From Cetobacterium sp. UBA6069 (GTDB taxonomy: Bacteria > Fusobacteriota > Fusobacteriia > Fusobacteriales > Fusobacteriaceae): a stretch of 26,295 nucleotides of DNA. The stretch lies in NCBI GenBank assembly GCA_002428805.1, contig DIXX01000083.1, positions 1 to 26,295 of the forward strand, written 5' to 3'. Below, in pieces: positions 6,518 through 14,552 of this stretch (the stretch's first letter is position 1; each line of letters begins with the position of its first letter). The position numbers and the translations under genes were made by a program. The notes under the pieces were generated by a model that did no database searches, was not told the origin of the DNA, and was given only the letters and a program-made list of their open reading frames with translations.

Positions 6518-7582
6518 ATGAGAGATTTTATTTCGATGAAAGATTTTACAAAAGAGGATATTTTAGAAGTTTTAAGAGTGGCAAAAGAACTAGAGAATAA
6601 AAACGAAGAGCTTTTGAAAAATAAAATAGTTGGAAGCTTATTTTTCGAACCTTCAACAAGAACAAGATTATCTTTTACATCAGCAGCATACAGATTAGGA
6701 GCAAAAGTTTTAGGATTTGATTCACCAGATGCAACATCACTAAAAAAAGGTGAAACATTAAGAGATACAATAAAGATGACAGAGGCTTACTCAGATATAA
6801 TTGTTATGAGACACAACAGAGATGGTGCAGCTCGGTTCGCAGCTGATATTTCAAGAGTTCCAGTATTAAATGCTGGGGATGGAGCAAATGAACATCCAAG
6901 TCAAACTATGTTAGATCTATACACAATTCAAAAAGAATTAGGAAGTATCGATGGAAAGAAGATTGCATTTGTAGGAGATTTAAAATACGGAAGAACAGTT
7001 CATTCATTGACAAAAGCATTAGAGATGTTTAACTGCGAATTTTACTTCATAGCACCTGACGTGGTTCAAATACCAGAATATATAACGAGAGGTTTGGATA
7101 AAAAAGGGATAAAGTATCATATCTTATTTGATTATAAAGAGATTTTAAAAGAAGTTGATGTTCTTTATATGACAAGAATACAAAAAGAAAGATTTGAAAA
7201 TATAGAAGATTATAAAAAAGTTGCTGGAATACATGTAATAGATAAAGAAAGTATAGTTGGGAAATGTAAAGATGAAATGATAATTCTTCATCCGCTACCA
7301 AGAGTAGATGAAGTTAAAATAGATTTAGATGATACAAAACATGCAAAATATTTTGAGCAGGCAGCTAATGGGGTTCCAGCAAGAGCAGCTATTTTCTCAA
7401 TAGCTTTAGATTTAGTAGAGGCAGCTAAAAGTGAATTGCCAGAAAAAGATATTAGAAAATCAGAAGAGGTTGTTTGTGAAAACGAAAGATGTATAACAAA
7501 CTTCGAAGAAACGGATAATAAATATGTTCAAGATACAGAGCACAAATATTGTTACTATTGTAATAGAGATATAAAAAAATAA
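6518..7582 (+). CDS. pyrB: Aspartate carbamoyltransferase fused to a PyrI-type zinc module
   Basis: PyrB joins carbamoyl phosphate and aspartate to N-carbamoylaspartate, the committed step of pyrimidine synthesis. Residues 1 to about 303 form a normal catalytic chain: STRTR (46-50, carbamoyl phosphate), KKGETLRDT 80s loop (76-84), HPSQ (126-129), GRT (158-160), QKER (222-225) and HPLPRVDE (258-265). After a short linker, residues 318-350 add Cys320-x4-Cys325-x19-Cys345-x2-Cys348. The local wording (VCENERCIT, then CYYC) closely resembles the zinc domain of the E. coli regulatory chain PyrI (VCPNSNCIS, CKYC). PyrI's nucleotide-binding domain is absent, and no separate pyrI is present in the operon. 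The ribosome binding site is AAGGAGG (6507-6513). The gene is first in the operon and controlled by the leader attenuator. Confidence 0.95.
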   Translation: MRDFISMKDFTKEDILEVLRVAKELENKNEELLKNKIVGSLFFEPSTRTRLSFTSAAYRLGAKVLGFDSPDATSLKKGETLRDTIKMTEAYSDIIVMRHNRDGAARFAADISRVPVLNAGDGANEHPSQTMLDLYTIQKELGSIDGKKIAFVGDLKYGRTVHSLTKALEMFNCEFYFIAPDVVQIPEYITRGLDKKGIKYHILFDYKEILKEVDVLYMTRIQKERFENIEDYKKVAGIHVIDKESIVGKCKDEMIILHPLPRVDEVKIDLDDTKHAKYFEQAANGVPARAAIFSIALDLVEAAKSELPEKDIRKSEEVVCENERCITNFEETDNKYVQDTEHKYCYYCNRDIKK

Positions 7583-7610
7583 AAAATTGAAGATAGATTT
7601 GGGAGGAAAA

Positions 7611-8414
7611 ATGTTTTTAGAAGATTGCAAAGTATTAGAAAACCATAAAGTTGGAGAAGATTATTACTTAATGAAAATAGAGTCAGAGAAAGCTTCTCAA
7701 CACTCAAAGGCTGGACAATTTTTCATGTTAAAGTTAAATAACGAGATAAGAATTTTAAGAAGACCAATTAGTCTTCACTATGCAGATAAAGATAGAAACA
7801 TTTTAGAGTTTTATTACGAAGTTAAAGGTGGAGGAACAAAAGAGTTTACAACTCTTAAAGAGGGAGATTCTTTAAATATTCAAGGACCTTTAGGAACTGG
7901 ATTTACAACATCTACAAAAGGAAAGAGATGTGTAGTTGTAGGAGGAGGAATGGGAATCGCTCCAACAAAACTACTTATAGATGAATTAAAAAAAGAAAAC
8001 GAAGTTATATTTATAGCTGGTGGAAGAAGTAAGGAAGCTTTAAATATTCTTGGAAACTTAAATTTAGATGGAGTAAAAACATATATAACAACAGATGATG
8101 GATCTTTAGGGGAAAAAGGAAATGTAATATCTGTTTTAAAGAAGGTTTTAGATGATGAAAAGATAGATATGGTACAAACATGTGGACCTCATAAGATGAT
8201 GGAAGCTGTAGCAGAAACTTCACAAAAGGCTGGAGTATTCTGTGAGGTATCATTAGAGGAAAGAATGGCATGTGGAGTTAAAGCATGTGTTGGATGTTCA
8301 ATAAAAACATTAGATGGAATGAAAAAGGTTTGTCATGATGGACCAGTTTTCGATTCAAGAATAATAGTAGATGTAGAACCAAAAGAAAATACTGGATGTA
8401 GCTGTGGAAAATAA
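7611..8414 (+). CDS. pyrK: Dihydroorotate dehydrogenase electron transfer subunit
   Basis: PyrK carries FAD and a [2Fe-2S] cluster and passes electrons from dihydroorotate oxidation in PyrD to NAD+. The 267-residue protein has the ferredoxin-reductase fold: FAD-binding RRPIS (50-54), the nucleotide-binding loop GGGMGIAP (111-118) and cluster ligands Cys221-x4-Cys226-x2-Cys229 plus Cys241 (VCHDGPVF). The frame is open upstream to a TTG at 7587, but the GGGAGG site at 7601-7606 clearly selects the ATG at 7611. The gene follows pyrB by 28 bases and pyrD starts 13 bases after its stop, consistent with a stoichiometric PyrD2K2 complex. Confidence 0.95.
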   Translation: MFLEDCKVLENHKVGEDYYLMKIESEKASQHSKAGQFFMLKLNNEIRILRRPISLHYADKDRNILEFYYEVKGGGTKEFTTLKEGDSLNIQGPLGTGFTTSTKGKRCVVVGGGMGIAPTKLLIDELKKENEVIFIAGGRSKEALNILGNLNLDGVKTYITTDDGSLGEKGNVISVLKKVLDDEKIDMVQTCGPHKMMEAVAETSQKAGVFCEVSLEERMACGVKACVGCSIKTLDGMKKVCHDGPVFDSRIIVDVEPKENTGCSCGK

Positions 8415-8427
8415 GGGAGTGGGAAGT

Positions 8428-9348
8428 ATGAATAGATTAAAAACAAACTTTTTAGGAAAAGAATTTAAAAATCCAATGGTGACATCATCAGGATGTTTCG
8501 GATTTGGTTTAGAATATAAAGATTACTTTGATCCAAATGTTTTAGGTGGAATTGTTGTAAAGGGAATAACAATGGAACCTAGAGATGGAAACTATGGAAC
8601 TAGAATAGCAGAGACTCCAGGTGGAATGTTAAATTGTGTTGGGCTTGAAAATCCAGGGATTGATTACTTTGAAGATGTAATTGTAAAAAATATAAAAGCT
8701 TCTGGAATAGAGTCACCAATAATTGTAAATATAAATGGAAAAGTTATAGAAGAGTATGTAGAAATTGCAAAGAGAGTTGAACAAATTCCTGAAGTTGATA
8801 TGATAGAGTTAAATATATCTTGTCCAAATGTAAAAGATGGTGGAATGGCATTCGGTGCAAAGCCAGAAGTTGCAGGAGCAGTAACAAAAGCTGTTAGAGA
8901 GGTAACAACAAAGCCTTTAATTGTAAAGTTGTCACCAAATGTAACAGATATAGTTCATATAGCTAAAGTAGTAGAAGAAAATGGAGCTGATGCAGTTTCT
9001 TTAATCAATACTCTACTTGGAATGGCAATAGATATAAAAAAGAGAAAGCCAGTATTAGGGAATACTTTCGGAGGATTCTCTGGACCAGCAGTTAAGCCAG
9101 TCGCTTTAAGAATGGTATATCAAGTTTACCAAAATGTAAATATTCCAATTGTTGGAATGGGTGGAATATCATCTACAGAGGATGCAATAGAGTTCATGAT
9201 GGCAGGAGCAACAATGGTGTCACTAGGAACAGGACTATTCTCAAATCCAGTTTTACCTGTAGAGATAAAAGCAGGATTAGAAAAGTTCTGTGAAGAGAAC
9301 AATCTAGAAAATATCGGAGAGATAATCGGAGCAGCACACTGTAAATAA
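8428..9348 (+). CDS. pyrD: Dihydroorotate dehydrogenase class 1B, catalytic subunit
   Basis: An FMN enzyme that oxidises dihydroorotate to orotate, 306 residues, a TIM barrel. The catalytic-base cysteine of the class 1 enzymes is Cys132 in NISCPNVKDGG (129-139). KGIT (45-48) and the C-terminal phosphate-binding GGISST and GTGLFSNP are typical of class 1B, which works with PyrK and NAD+, fitting the adjacent pyrK. An in-frame GTG at 8404 lies inside pyrK; the ATG at 8428 is preferred because AGGGAG (8414-8419) is eight bases before it and the family starts with this NRLKTNFLG-like segment. It is cytoplasmic, with no membrane segment. Confidence 0.95.
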   Translation: MNRLKTNFLGKEFKNPMVTSSGCFGFGLEYKDYFDPNVLGGIVVKGITMEPRDGNYGTRIAETPGGMLNCVGLENPGIDYFEDVIVKNIKASGIESPIIVNINGKVIEEYVEIAKRVEQIPEVDMIELNISCPNVKDGGMAFGAKPEVAGAVTKAVREVTTKPLIVKLSPNVTDIVHIAKVVEENGADAVSLINTLLGMAIDIKKRKPVLGNTFGGFSGPAVKPVALRMVYQVYQNVNIPIVGMGGISSTEDAIEFMMAGATMVSLGTGLFSNPVLPVEIKAGLEKFCEENNLENIGEIIGAAHCK

Positions 9349-9386
9349 AAGTAAAAAGAAGTGAAAGTTAAGGGAGGATTAAGATT

Positions 9387-10118
9387 ATGAATATTAAAGA
9401 TAAATTAATAATAGCATTAGATTACTCAAATATGGAGGATGCAAAAAATATAGTTGAAGTTTTAGGAGATACAGTTTCATTCTACAAAGTAGGATTAGAG
9501 TTATTCCTAAACTCAAAAGGAACGATGGTGGATTACTTAACTGAAAAAGGAAAGAAAGTTTTCTTAGATCTTAAATTCCACGATATTCCAAATACTACAA
9601 CTATGGCATCACTGTTTGCAGCAAGACAAAATGTGTTTATGTTCAATGTTCATGCAAGTGGTGGAAGAGCAATGATGGAATCTGTAGCAAAAAAAGTGAA
9701 AGAAGTAAATCCAGAGATTTTATCAATAGCTGTAACAATCTTAACAAGTTTCTCAGAAGAGGGATTAAAAGAAACTTTCCAAAGTCAACTTTCACTAAAA
9801 GATTTAGCTTTAAATTTAGCTAAGTTAACTAAAACAGCTGGAATGGATGGAATAGTTTGTTCGCCATGGGAAGCTAAGGCTATAAAAGAGTTATGTGGAG
9901 AAGATTTTAAAACTGTATGTCCAGGTGTTAGACCTAAGTGGTCTGTGGCTGATGACCAAGAGAGAATAATGACTCCAAAAGATGCGATAATAAATGGATG
10001 TGATTACTTAGTAGTAGGAAGACCAATAACTAAAAATGAGAACCCTGTAGAAGCAGCGAAAAGTGTTTTAGCTGAAATAGAGGAAGGGGTAAGAAGTTAT
10101 GCTACTAAAGAACTGTAA
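9387..10118 (+). CDS. pyrF: Orotidine 5'-phosphate decarboxylase, PyrF type 1
   Basis: Converts OMP to UMP, the last step of the pathway. It has 243 residues, a TIM barrel, with the catalytic Asp61-x-Lys63-x-x-Asp66 motif in DLKFHDIPNT. The C-terminal phosphate loop VVGRPI follows normal type 1 (bacterial, 230-245 residue) enzymes. The ribosome binding site GGGAGG (9372-9377) is nine bases before the ATG. The last 20 bases overlap the start of pyrC, suggesting translational coupling. The gene order places the final enzyme before pyrC and pyrE, so operon order does not follow pathway order. Confidence 0.95.
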   Translation: MNIKDKLIIALDYSNMEDAKNIVEVLGDTVSFYKVGLELFLNSKGTMVDYLTEKGKKVFLDLKFHDIPNTTTMASLFAARQNVFMFNVHASGGRAMMESVAKKVKEVNPEILSIAVTILTSFSEEGLKETFQSQLSLKDLALNLAKLTKTAGMDGIVCSPWEAKAIKELCGEDFKTVCPGVRPKWSVADDQERIMTPKDAIINGCDYLVVGRPITKNENPVEAAKSVLAEIEEGVRSYATKEL

Positions 10119-11304
10119 AGTTTTATATCATGGGGAAGAGGGTATAAAAGATATCTTAATTCAAGATGGAAAGATAGTTAAAATATATAATTGTTCTGAA
10201 ATAGAGGAATTAGATATTGATGAGATAATAGATGTAGATGGAAATTGGGTATTACCAGGAGTAATAGATGTGCATACTCATATGAGAGACCCAGGGCTTT
10301 CTTACAAGGAAGATTTTGAAACAGGAAGTAAAGCTTGTGCAAAAGGTGGAGTAACAACTTTTATAGATATGCCAAATACTGTCCCAAATACAACAACAGA
10401 TGAAATCCTAAAAGAGAAAGAGAGAAACTCAGAGGGAAGAAGTTATGTAGATTATGGATTCCATTTTGGAGGAAGTAAATTAGATAACAGTGAAGAGATA
10501 AAAAAAGTTAGAAAAAGAGTAGCTTCAACAAAAATATTTTTAAATATGTCAACAGGGGATATGTTAGTAGAGGAGGATAAAGTTTTAGAAAATCTTTTTA
10601 AAGAGTCTAAAATTGTATCTGTTCATGCTGAGGAAGAGATGGTCCAGAGAGCTATAGATTTAGCTAGAAAATTTAGAAAGCCTTTATACCTATGTCATCT
10701 GTCTAAAAAAAGTGAAGTAGAAAAATTAAGAGCTGCAAAAAAAGAGGGATTAAAGATATATGGAGAAGTTGCACCACACCATCTATTTTTAGATTCTAGT
10801 ATGGCCAACTCTTTATTGCTAATGAAACCAGAATTAAAAGAGAAAGAGGATAATAAGGCTCTTTGGGAAGGTTTAATAGATGGAACTATTGATACAATAG
10901 GAACAGATCATGCTCCTCATACTTTAGAAGAGAAAAATTCAAAAGTGACATATGGAATTCCTGGAGTTGAAAACTCATTAGAACTGATGCTAAAAGAGTT
11001 AAATAAAAAGATAGATATGAAAACTTTACAAAGAGTTATGTCTGAGAATCCAGCTAAGATATTTGGAATAGAAAATAAAGGTATTTTAGAGATTGGGTAT
11101 GATGCTGACTTAGTAGTTATAGATATAGCAACAAAAGAGATTATAAAGAACGAGAATGTAGTTTCAAAATGTGGATGGACACCTTACGCTGGAATTGTTG
11201 GAGGGGGAAAAGTACTTTCAACTATAGTAAGAGGTAAGGTAGTTTATGATGGAAATAGTTTTATAGAAAAAATTGGAGAAGGAGTGAGTTATAAAAATGT
11301 CTAG
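10099..11304 (+). CDS. pyrC: Dihydroorotase
   Basis: A zinc amidohydrolase that cyclises carbamoylaspartate to dihydroorotate, 401 residues, of the longer bacterial class I type (about 425). Metal ligands are visible: His59-x-His61 in DVHTHMRDPG, His176 in VHAEEE, His200 in CHLSKK, and Asp270 in GTDHAPH. Lys145 in TKIFLNMSTG is in the place where many relatives have the bridging ligand. The ATG at 10099 lies inside the end of pyrF with a GGAAGGGG site (10082-10089). Its last eight bases overlap the start of pyrE. Confidence 0.94.
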   Translation: MLLKNCKVLYHGEEGIKDILIQDGKIVKIYNCSEIEELDIDEIIDVDGNWVLPGVIDVHTHMRDPGLSYKEDFETGSKACAKGGVTTFIDMPNTVPNTTTDEILKEKERNSEGRSYVDYGFHFGGSKLDNSEEIKKVRKRVASTKIFLNMSTGDMLVEEDKVLENLFKESKIVSVHAEEEMVQRAIDLARKFRKPLYLCHLSKKSEVEKLRAAKKEGLKIYGEVAPHHLFLDSSMANSLLLMKPELKEKEDNKALWEGLIDGTIDTIGTDHAPHTLEEKNSKVTYGIPGVENSLELMLKELNKKIDMKTLQRVMSENPAKIFGIENKGILEIGYDADLVVIDIATKEIIKNENVVSKCGWTPYAGIVGGGKVLSTIVRGKVVYDGNSFIEKIGEGVSYKNV

Positions 11305-11920
11305 AGAGAAAAATATAGCAAAATCATTATTAGGAACAGAGGCAGTTAGATTAAGTGTAAAGGATCCATTTACTTTTGTTTCAGGAATCAAAAGTCCAAT
11401 TTACTGTGATAACAGAAAGATGATAGGATTCCCAAAAGAAAGACAAGTTGTAGTAGACGCTTTCATTGAAGTTTTAAAAGAGAAAGAGTTTGATATTGTA
11501 GCAGGAACAGCAACAGCAGGAATTCCTTGGGCAGCATTTATAGCTCAAGAGATGAATATTCCAATGGCATATATCAGAGGAGAGAAAAAAGCTCACGGTG
11601 CTGGAAGACAAATCGAAGGAGCTGAATTTGAAGGGAAAAAAGTAATAATAATAGAGGATTTAATCTCTACAGGAGGAAGTTCTATAAAAGCAGTAGCAGC
11701 AGCAAGAGAAGCTGGAGCTGTAGATGTTGAAGTTTTAGCAATATTCTCATATGAGTTTGAAAAGGCTTATAAAAACTTTGAGCACGATAGAATTCCTTGG
11801 ACAACACTTTCAAACTTCGCTTCACTAATTAATGTAGCAACAGAGGAGAACTATATAGATTCTGAAGATGCAGAAATAGCATTAAAGTGGAATAAAACTC
11901 CAGATACTTGGGGAAGATAA
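11297..11920 (+). CDS. pyrE: Orotate phosphoribosyltransferase
   Basis: Joins orotate to PRPP to give OMP. The 207-residue protein shows the type I PRPP loop IIIEDLISTGGSS (117-129) with Glu120-Asp121. The catalytic flexible loop contains RGEKKAHGAGRQIEG (94-108). It overlaps pyrC by eight bases, so translation is probably coupled. The SD-like AAGGAGTGA lies about twelve bases upstream, a little long. It is the last gene of the operon, followed by a terminator at 11934-11961. No carA or carB is in the window, so carbamoyl phosphate synthesis is encoded elsewhere. Confidence 0.95.
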   Translation: MSREKNIAKSLLGTEAVRLSVKDPFTFVSGIKSPIYCDNRKMIGFPKERQVVVDAFIEVLKEKEFDIVAGTATAGIPWAAFIAQEMNIPMAYIRGEKKAHGAGRQIEGAEFEGKKVIIIEDLISTGGSSIKAVAAAREAGAVDVEVLAIFSYEFEKAYKNFEHDRIPWTTLSNFASLINVATEENYIDSEDAEIALKWNKTPDTWGR

Positions 11921-11933
11921 TATAAAATATAAG

Positions 11934-11961
11934 AAGGGGTAGAGGAATCTGCTCCTTTTTT
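11934..11961 (+). terminator. pyr operon terminator
   Basis: A 10-bp stem (11934-11943 with 11948-11957, two wobble pairs) is closed by a GGAA tetraloop and followed by six T (11956-11961), 14 bases after the pyrE stop codon. Confidence 0.8.
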
Positions 11962-11974
11962 AATAAACGATTAG

Positions 11975-12003
11975 TTGACTTTAGATAAAAAATATCGTAT
12001 CAT
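11975..12003 (+). promoter_or_regulatory. Promoter of the class I aminotransferase gene
   Basis: TTGACT (11975-11980), a 17-base spacer, TATCAT (11998-12003). It lies directly after the pyr terminator, so the aminotransferase is a separate transcription unit. Confidence 0.7.
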
Positions 12004-12049
12004 ATTTAGAAAAATAAAAATATTTATAACAAAAGCTAGGAGGATCAAA

Positions 12050-13243
12050 ATGAAATTATCAAAAAGAGCATTAGAAATGAATTTTTCACCAATAAGAAAG
12101 TTGATTCCTCTGGCCGATGCAGCAGAAGCAAAGGGAATAAAAGTATATAAGTTAAATATAGGACAACCAAATGTAGTAACTCCAGATTCATTTTTTGAGG
12201 GATTGCATAACTATCAAGAGAAAATAGTAAAATATTCACATTCTCAAGGAATTCCACAACTTTTAGAAAGTTTTGCAAAAAGTTATCAGAAGATGGGGAT
12301 AAATGTAAGTGAAGAAGATCTGCTAATAACTCAAGGTGGTAGTGAAGCTATAATGTTTGTTTTAATGGCTATATGTAATGAGGGAGATAACGTATTAATA
12401 CCTGAACCATTTTATTCAAATTACACAAGTTTCTGTCAATTTGCAGGAGCAGAGGTAGTACCGATAGAAACAACAATAGAGACAAGTTTCCATCTACCAT
12501 CAAAAGCAAAAATTGAGTCGCTAATAAATGAAAAAACAAGTGCAATAATGCTTTCAAATCCTGTTAATCCAACAGGAACAGTTTATACAAAAGAAGAGAT
12601 TCAAATGATAGCAGAGATAGCAAAAGAGAAAGATTTATATATTATAGCGGATGAAGTTTATAGACAATTTGTGTATGATGATATTCCATATACATCATTT
12701 ATGCAGCTAGAAGATGTTCAAGATAGAGTTATCTTAGTTGATAGTATCTCTAAGCACTATAGTGCTTGTGGAGCTAGAATAGGTCTTATAGCTAGTAAAA
12801 ATAAAGAGCTTATGAGTTGTATAATGAAGTTTAGCCAAGCTAGACTTTGTGTTTCAACAATAGAGCAACACGCAGCAGCAAACTTAATAAATACAATGGA
12901 TAACTATTTAGAAGATGTAAGAATAAAATATCAAAATAGAAGAGATTTATTATTCTCATACTTAAATAGAATTCCAGGAGTTGTAGCATATAAGCCACAT
13001 GGAGCATTCTATGCTTTTGCAAAACTACCAATAGACAATGCAGAAAAATTTGCAAAATGGTTACTGACAGATTACTCTTATGAAAATCAGACATTACTGT
13101 TAGCACCAGGACCAGGATTCTATCAAACTCCTGGAAAAGGTGAAAATGAAGTTAGATTCTCATTCTGTACAAGTGTTGATGATATCGAAAATTCAATGAT
13201 AATACTTAGAAGAGCTTTAGAAGAGTATAATAAAATTAAATAG
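12050..13243 (+). CDS. Class I/II aminotransferase (aspartate aminotransferase-like)
   Basis: A PLP aminotransferase of fold type I, 397 residues. The PLP lysine is Lys235 in SISKHYSACG. Asn173 (NPVNPTG, 170-176), Asp201 and Tyr204 (ADEVYRQF) contact the cofactor, and the arginine in EVRFSFC near the C terminus binds the substrate carboxylate. It looks like the bacterial aspartate/aromatic aminotransferases of the AspC-like Iγ/I-beta group; the exact substrate is not readable. A supply of aspartate for PyrB would make sense of the position after the pyr operon, but the gene has its own promoter. The frame extends upstream to a TTG in the -35 box; the AGGAGG at 12038-12043 fixes the ATG at 12050. 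Confidence 0.9.
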   Translation: MKLSKRALEMNFSPIRKLIPLADAAEAKGIKVYKLNIGQPNVVTPDSFFEGLHNYQEKIVKYSHSQGIPQLLESFAKSYQKMGINVSEEDLLITQGGSEAIMFVLMAICNEGDNVLIPEPFYSNYTSFCQFAGAEVVPIETTIETSFHLPSKAKIESLINEKTSAIMLSNPVNPTGTVYTKEEIQMIAEIAKEKDLYIIADEVYRQFVYDDIPYTSFMQLEDVQDRVILVDSISKHYSACGARIGLIASKNKELMSCIMKFSQARLCVSTIEQHAAANLINTMDNYLEDVRIKYQNRRDLLFSYLNRIPGVVAYKPHGAFYAFAKLPIDNAEKFAKWLLTDYSYENQTLLLAPGPGFYQTPGKGENEVRFSFCTSVDDIENSMIILRRALEEYNKIK

Positions 13244-13246
13244 TAT

Positions 13247-13281
13247 AAAAAAAGAGGGGTTGATTAAATCAATCCCTCTTT
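13247..13281 (-). terminator. Terminator of the GltD-like gene
   Basis: Perfectly paired AAAGAGGG/CCCTCTTT continues through a G-U pair into TTGAT/ATCAA with a 3-base loop (13251-13281). On the minus strand it is followed by seven T (13253-13247). The minus-strand stop codon is in the loop. On the plus strand it could also slow transcription from the aminotransferase gene, but there is only a short T run there. Confidence 0.8.
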
Positions 13282-14496
13282 GCTTAGTATATTATTAACC
13301 ATTTTTTTAGCATCGTTAACAGCCGCAACAACAGTTTTTGGACCACTGACAACATCTCCACAAGAGAAAACATTTTCTAATGTCGTTTCAAAATTATCAG
13401 CTACAACAACAGTTCCCCATTTCTCAGTACTAATTCTATCTTCTGAGGAAACTATATTTCTTTTAGGTCCTTGACTTACAGCAACAATAATTGAGCTATA
13501 CTTAATGGCGATATCACTATCTTCTATAGTAATAAGCTTTTTTCTTCCAGATTCATCAGTCAGAGACTCAGTTCTCAAGAAAATCATTTTGTCATCTAAA
13601 ATCTCTTTAGGTGCATAGTAGAATTTAAACTCTACTCCATCCTCTTTTGCTTCAGCAATTTCAACTTTAGTTGCTGGCATATCCTCTTCTCCACGTCTAT
13701 ACATAACTGTAACAGAGCTTCCCAATCTTTTAGCAACTCTAGCAGCATCCATAGCAACATTTCCTCCACCAATGACTAAAACATTATCACCTAAGTTGTA
13801 TGATTCAGGAGATACAAGGTAGTTGATAGCATAATGAACGTCTCCTTTTGTCTCACCTTTGATATCCATAGGTTTTGGATTCCAAACACCAGTCGTTATG
13901 ATAACATATTTGAAACCATCATCTTTTAAGTTTTGAATAGTATGAGTTGGTCCAACTAAAGTATTATATTTTATTTTTACTCCAAGATTTAATAGATATT
14001 TTTCAAAAGTATCAGTTAGTTCTCTTGAAAGTCTAAATTCAGGAATTCCGTATCTTAAAACTCCACCAAGTTTAGAGAAAGCTTCAAAAATAGTAACTTT
14101 AAATCCCTCTTTAGCTAAAAGAATAGCAGCAGTAATACCAGCAGGTCCACCACCAATAATAGCTACATCAATATTGTTAGATTTCTTTTTGTCTAAAGGA
14201 AGAGTTGAAAGATACTTTGTAGAAATCTCTTTTTCAATTAATGGAAACTCAACAGGGGTCTCTTTAATTCCTTTTATACAGTGACCTTTACATTGCTCTT
14301 CGTGAGGGCAAACTATAGAACAAAATATAGATAGAGGATTGTTTAAAAATAGAATCTCTCCAGCTTCAGATATCTTGTTTTCTTTAAACAGATTTATAAT
14401 ATGAGGAATATCTGTCGATATTGGGCAGTGTATTTTACAAAGTGGTCTTTTGCAGTTTAAGCAACGATTTGCTTCTTTTATTAAATCTATGTTCAA
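13264..14496 (-). CDS. GltD-like NAD(P)-dependent FAD/Fe-S oxidoreductase
   Basis: A flavoprotein of the glutamate synthase small-subunit family (GltD/NfnB/PreT-like), about 410 residues. The N-terminal part has two cysteine clusters, Cys12-x2-Cys15-x4-Cys20-x3-Cys24 and Cys59-x3-Cys63-x5-Cys69-x3-Cys73, expected to hold [4Fe-4S] centres. Then come the FAD loop GGGPAG (115-120) and the NAD(P) loop GGGNVAMD (243-250), followed by YRRGEEDMPA. No glutamate synthase large subunit, nfnA or preA is adjacent, so the electron partner is unknown. A GTG at 14505 is in frame but lies within the Shine-Dalgarno AGAGGTGA (14509-14502); I therefore prefer the TTG at 14496. A terminator hairpin ends only about 15 bases upstream. 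Confidence 0.85.
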   Translation of the reverse strand: MNIDLIKEANRCLNCKRPLCKIHCPISTDIPHIINLFKENKISEAGEILFLNNPLSIFCSIVCPHEEQCKGHCIKGIKETPVEFPLIEKEISTKYLSTLPLDKKKSNNIDVAIIGGGPAGITAAILLAKEGFKVTIFEAFSKLGGVLRYGIPEFRLSRELTDTFEKYLLNLGVKIKYNTLVGPTHTIQNLKDDGFKYVIITTGVWNPKPMDIKGETKGDVHYAINYLVSPESYNLGDNVLVIGGGNVAMDAARVAKRLGSSVTVMYRRGEEDMPATKVEIAEAKEDGVEFKFYYAPKEILDDKMIFLRTESLTDESGRKKLITIEDSDIAIKYSSIIVAVSQGPKRNIVSSEDRISTEKWGTVVVADNFETTLENVFSCGDVVSGPKTVVAAVNDAKKMVNNILSKEGLI

Positions 14497-14511
14497 AATA
14501 ATCACCTCTTT

Positions 14512-14540
14512 AAAAAATGGCTGAGAAAAACTTCTCAGCC
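14512..14540 (-). terminator. Terminator between the YqhD-like and GltD-like genes
   Basis: Minus strand: GGCTGAGAA (14540-14532) pairs perfectly with TTCTCAGCC (14527-14519) around a 4-base loop and is followed by A then six T (14517-14512). The T run is only 3 bases from the next gene's Shine-Dalgarno site. Confidence 0.88.
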
Positions 14541-14552
14541 TCTAGGAATATA

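Noticed and set aside
6321..6518. PyrR-binding leader RNA as the control element of the pyr operon
   Set aside because: No PyrR-type anti-antiterminator hairpin and no competing antiterminator pairing is evident; the leader is occupied by a translated frame, and no pyrR is in the operon.
7587..7610. Upstream TTG start extending PyrK by eight residues
   Set aside because: A GGGAGG site at 7601-7606 lies inside the extension and points to the ATG at 7611; the extension lacks its own ribosome binding site.
8404..8427. Upstream GTG start for PyrD overlapping pyrK
   Set aside because: No ribosome binding site before it, and the AGGGAG at 8414-8419 fits the ATG at 8428, which also matches the usual N terminus of the family.
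11975..12049. N-terminal extension of the class I aminotransferase from a TTG
   Set aside because: The extension covers the -35 and -10 boxes of the gene's own promoter, and AGGAGG selects the ATG at 12050.
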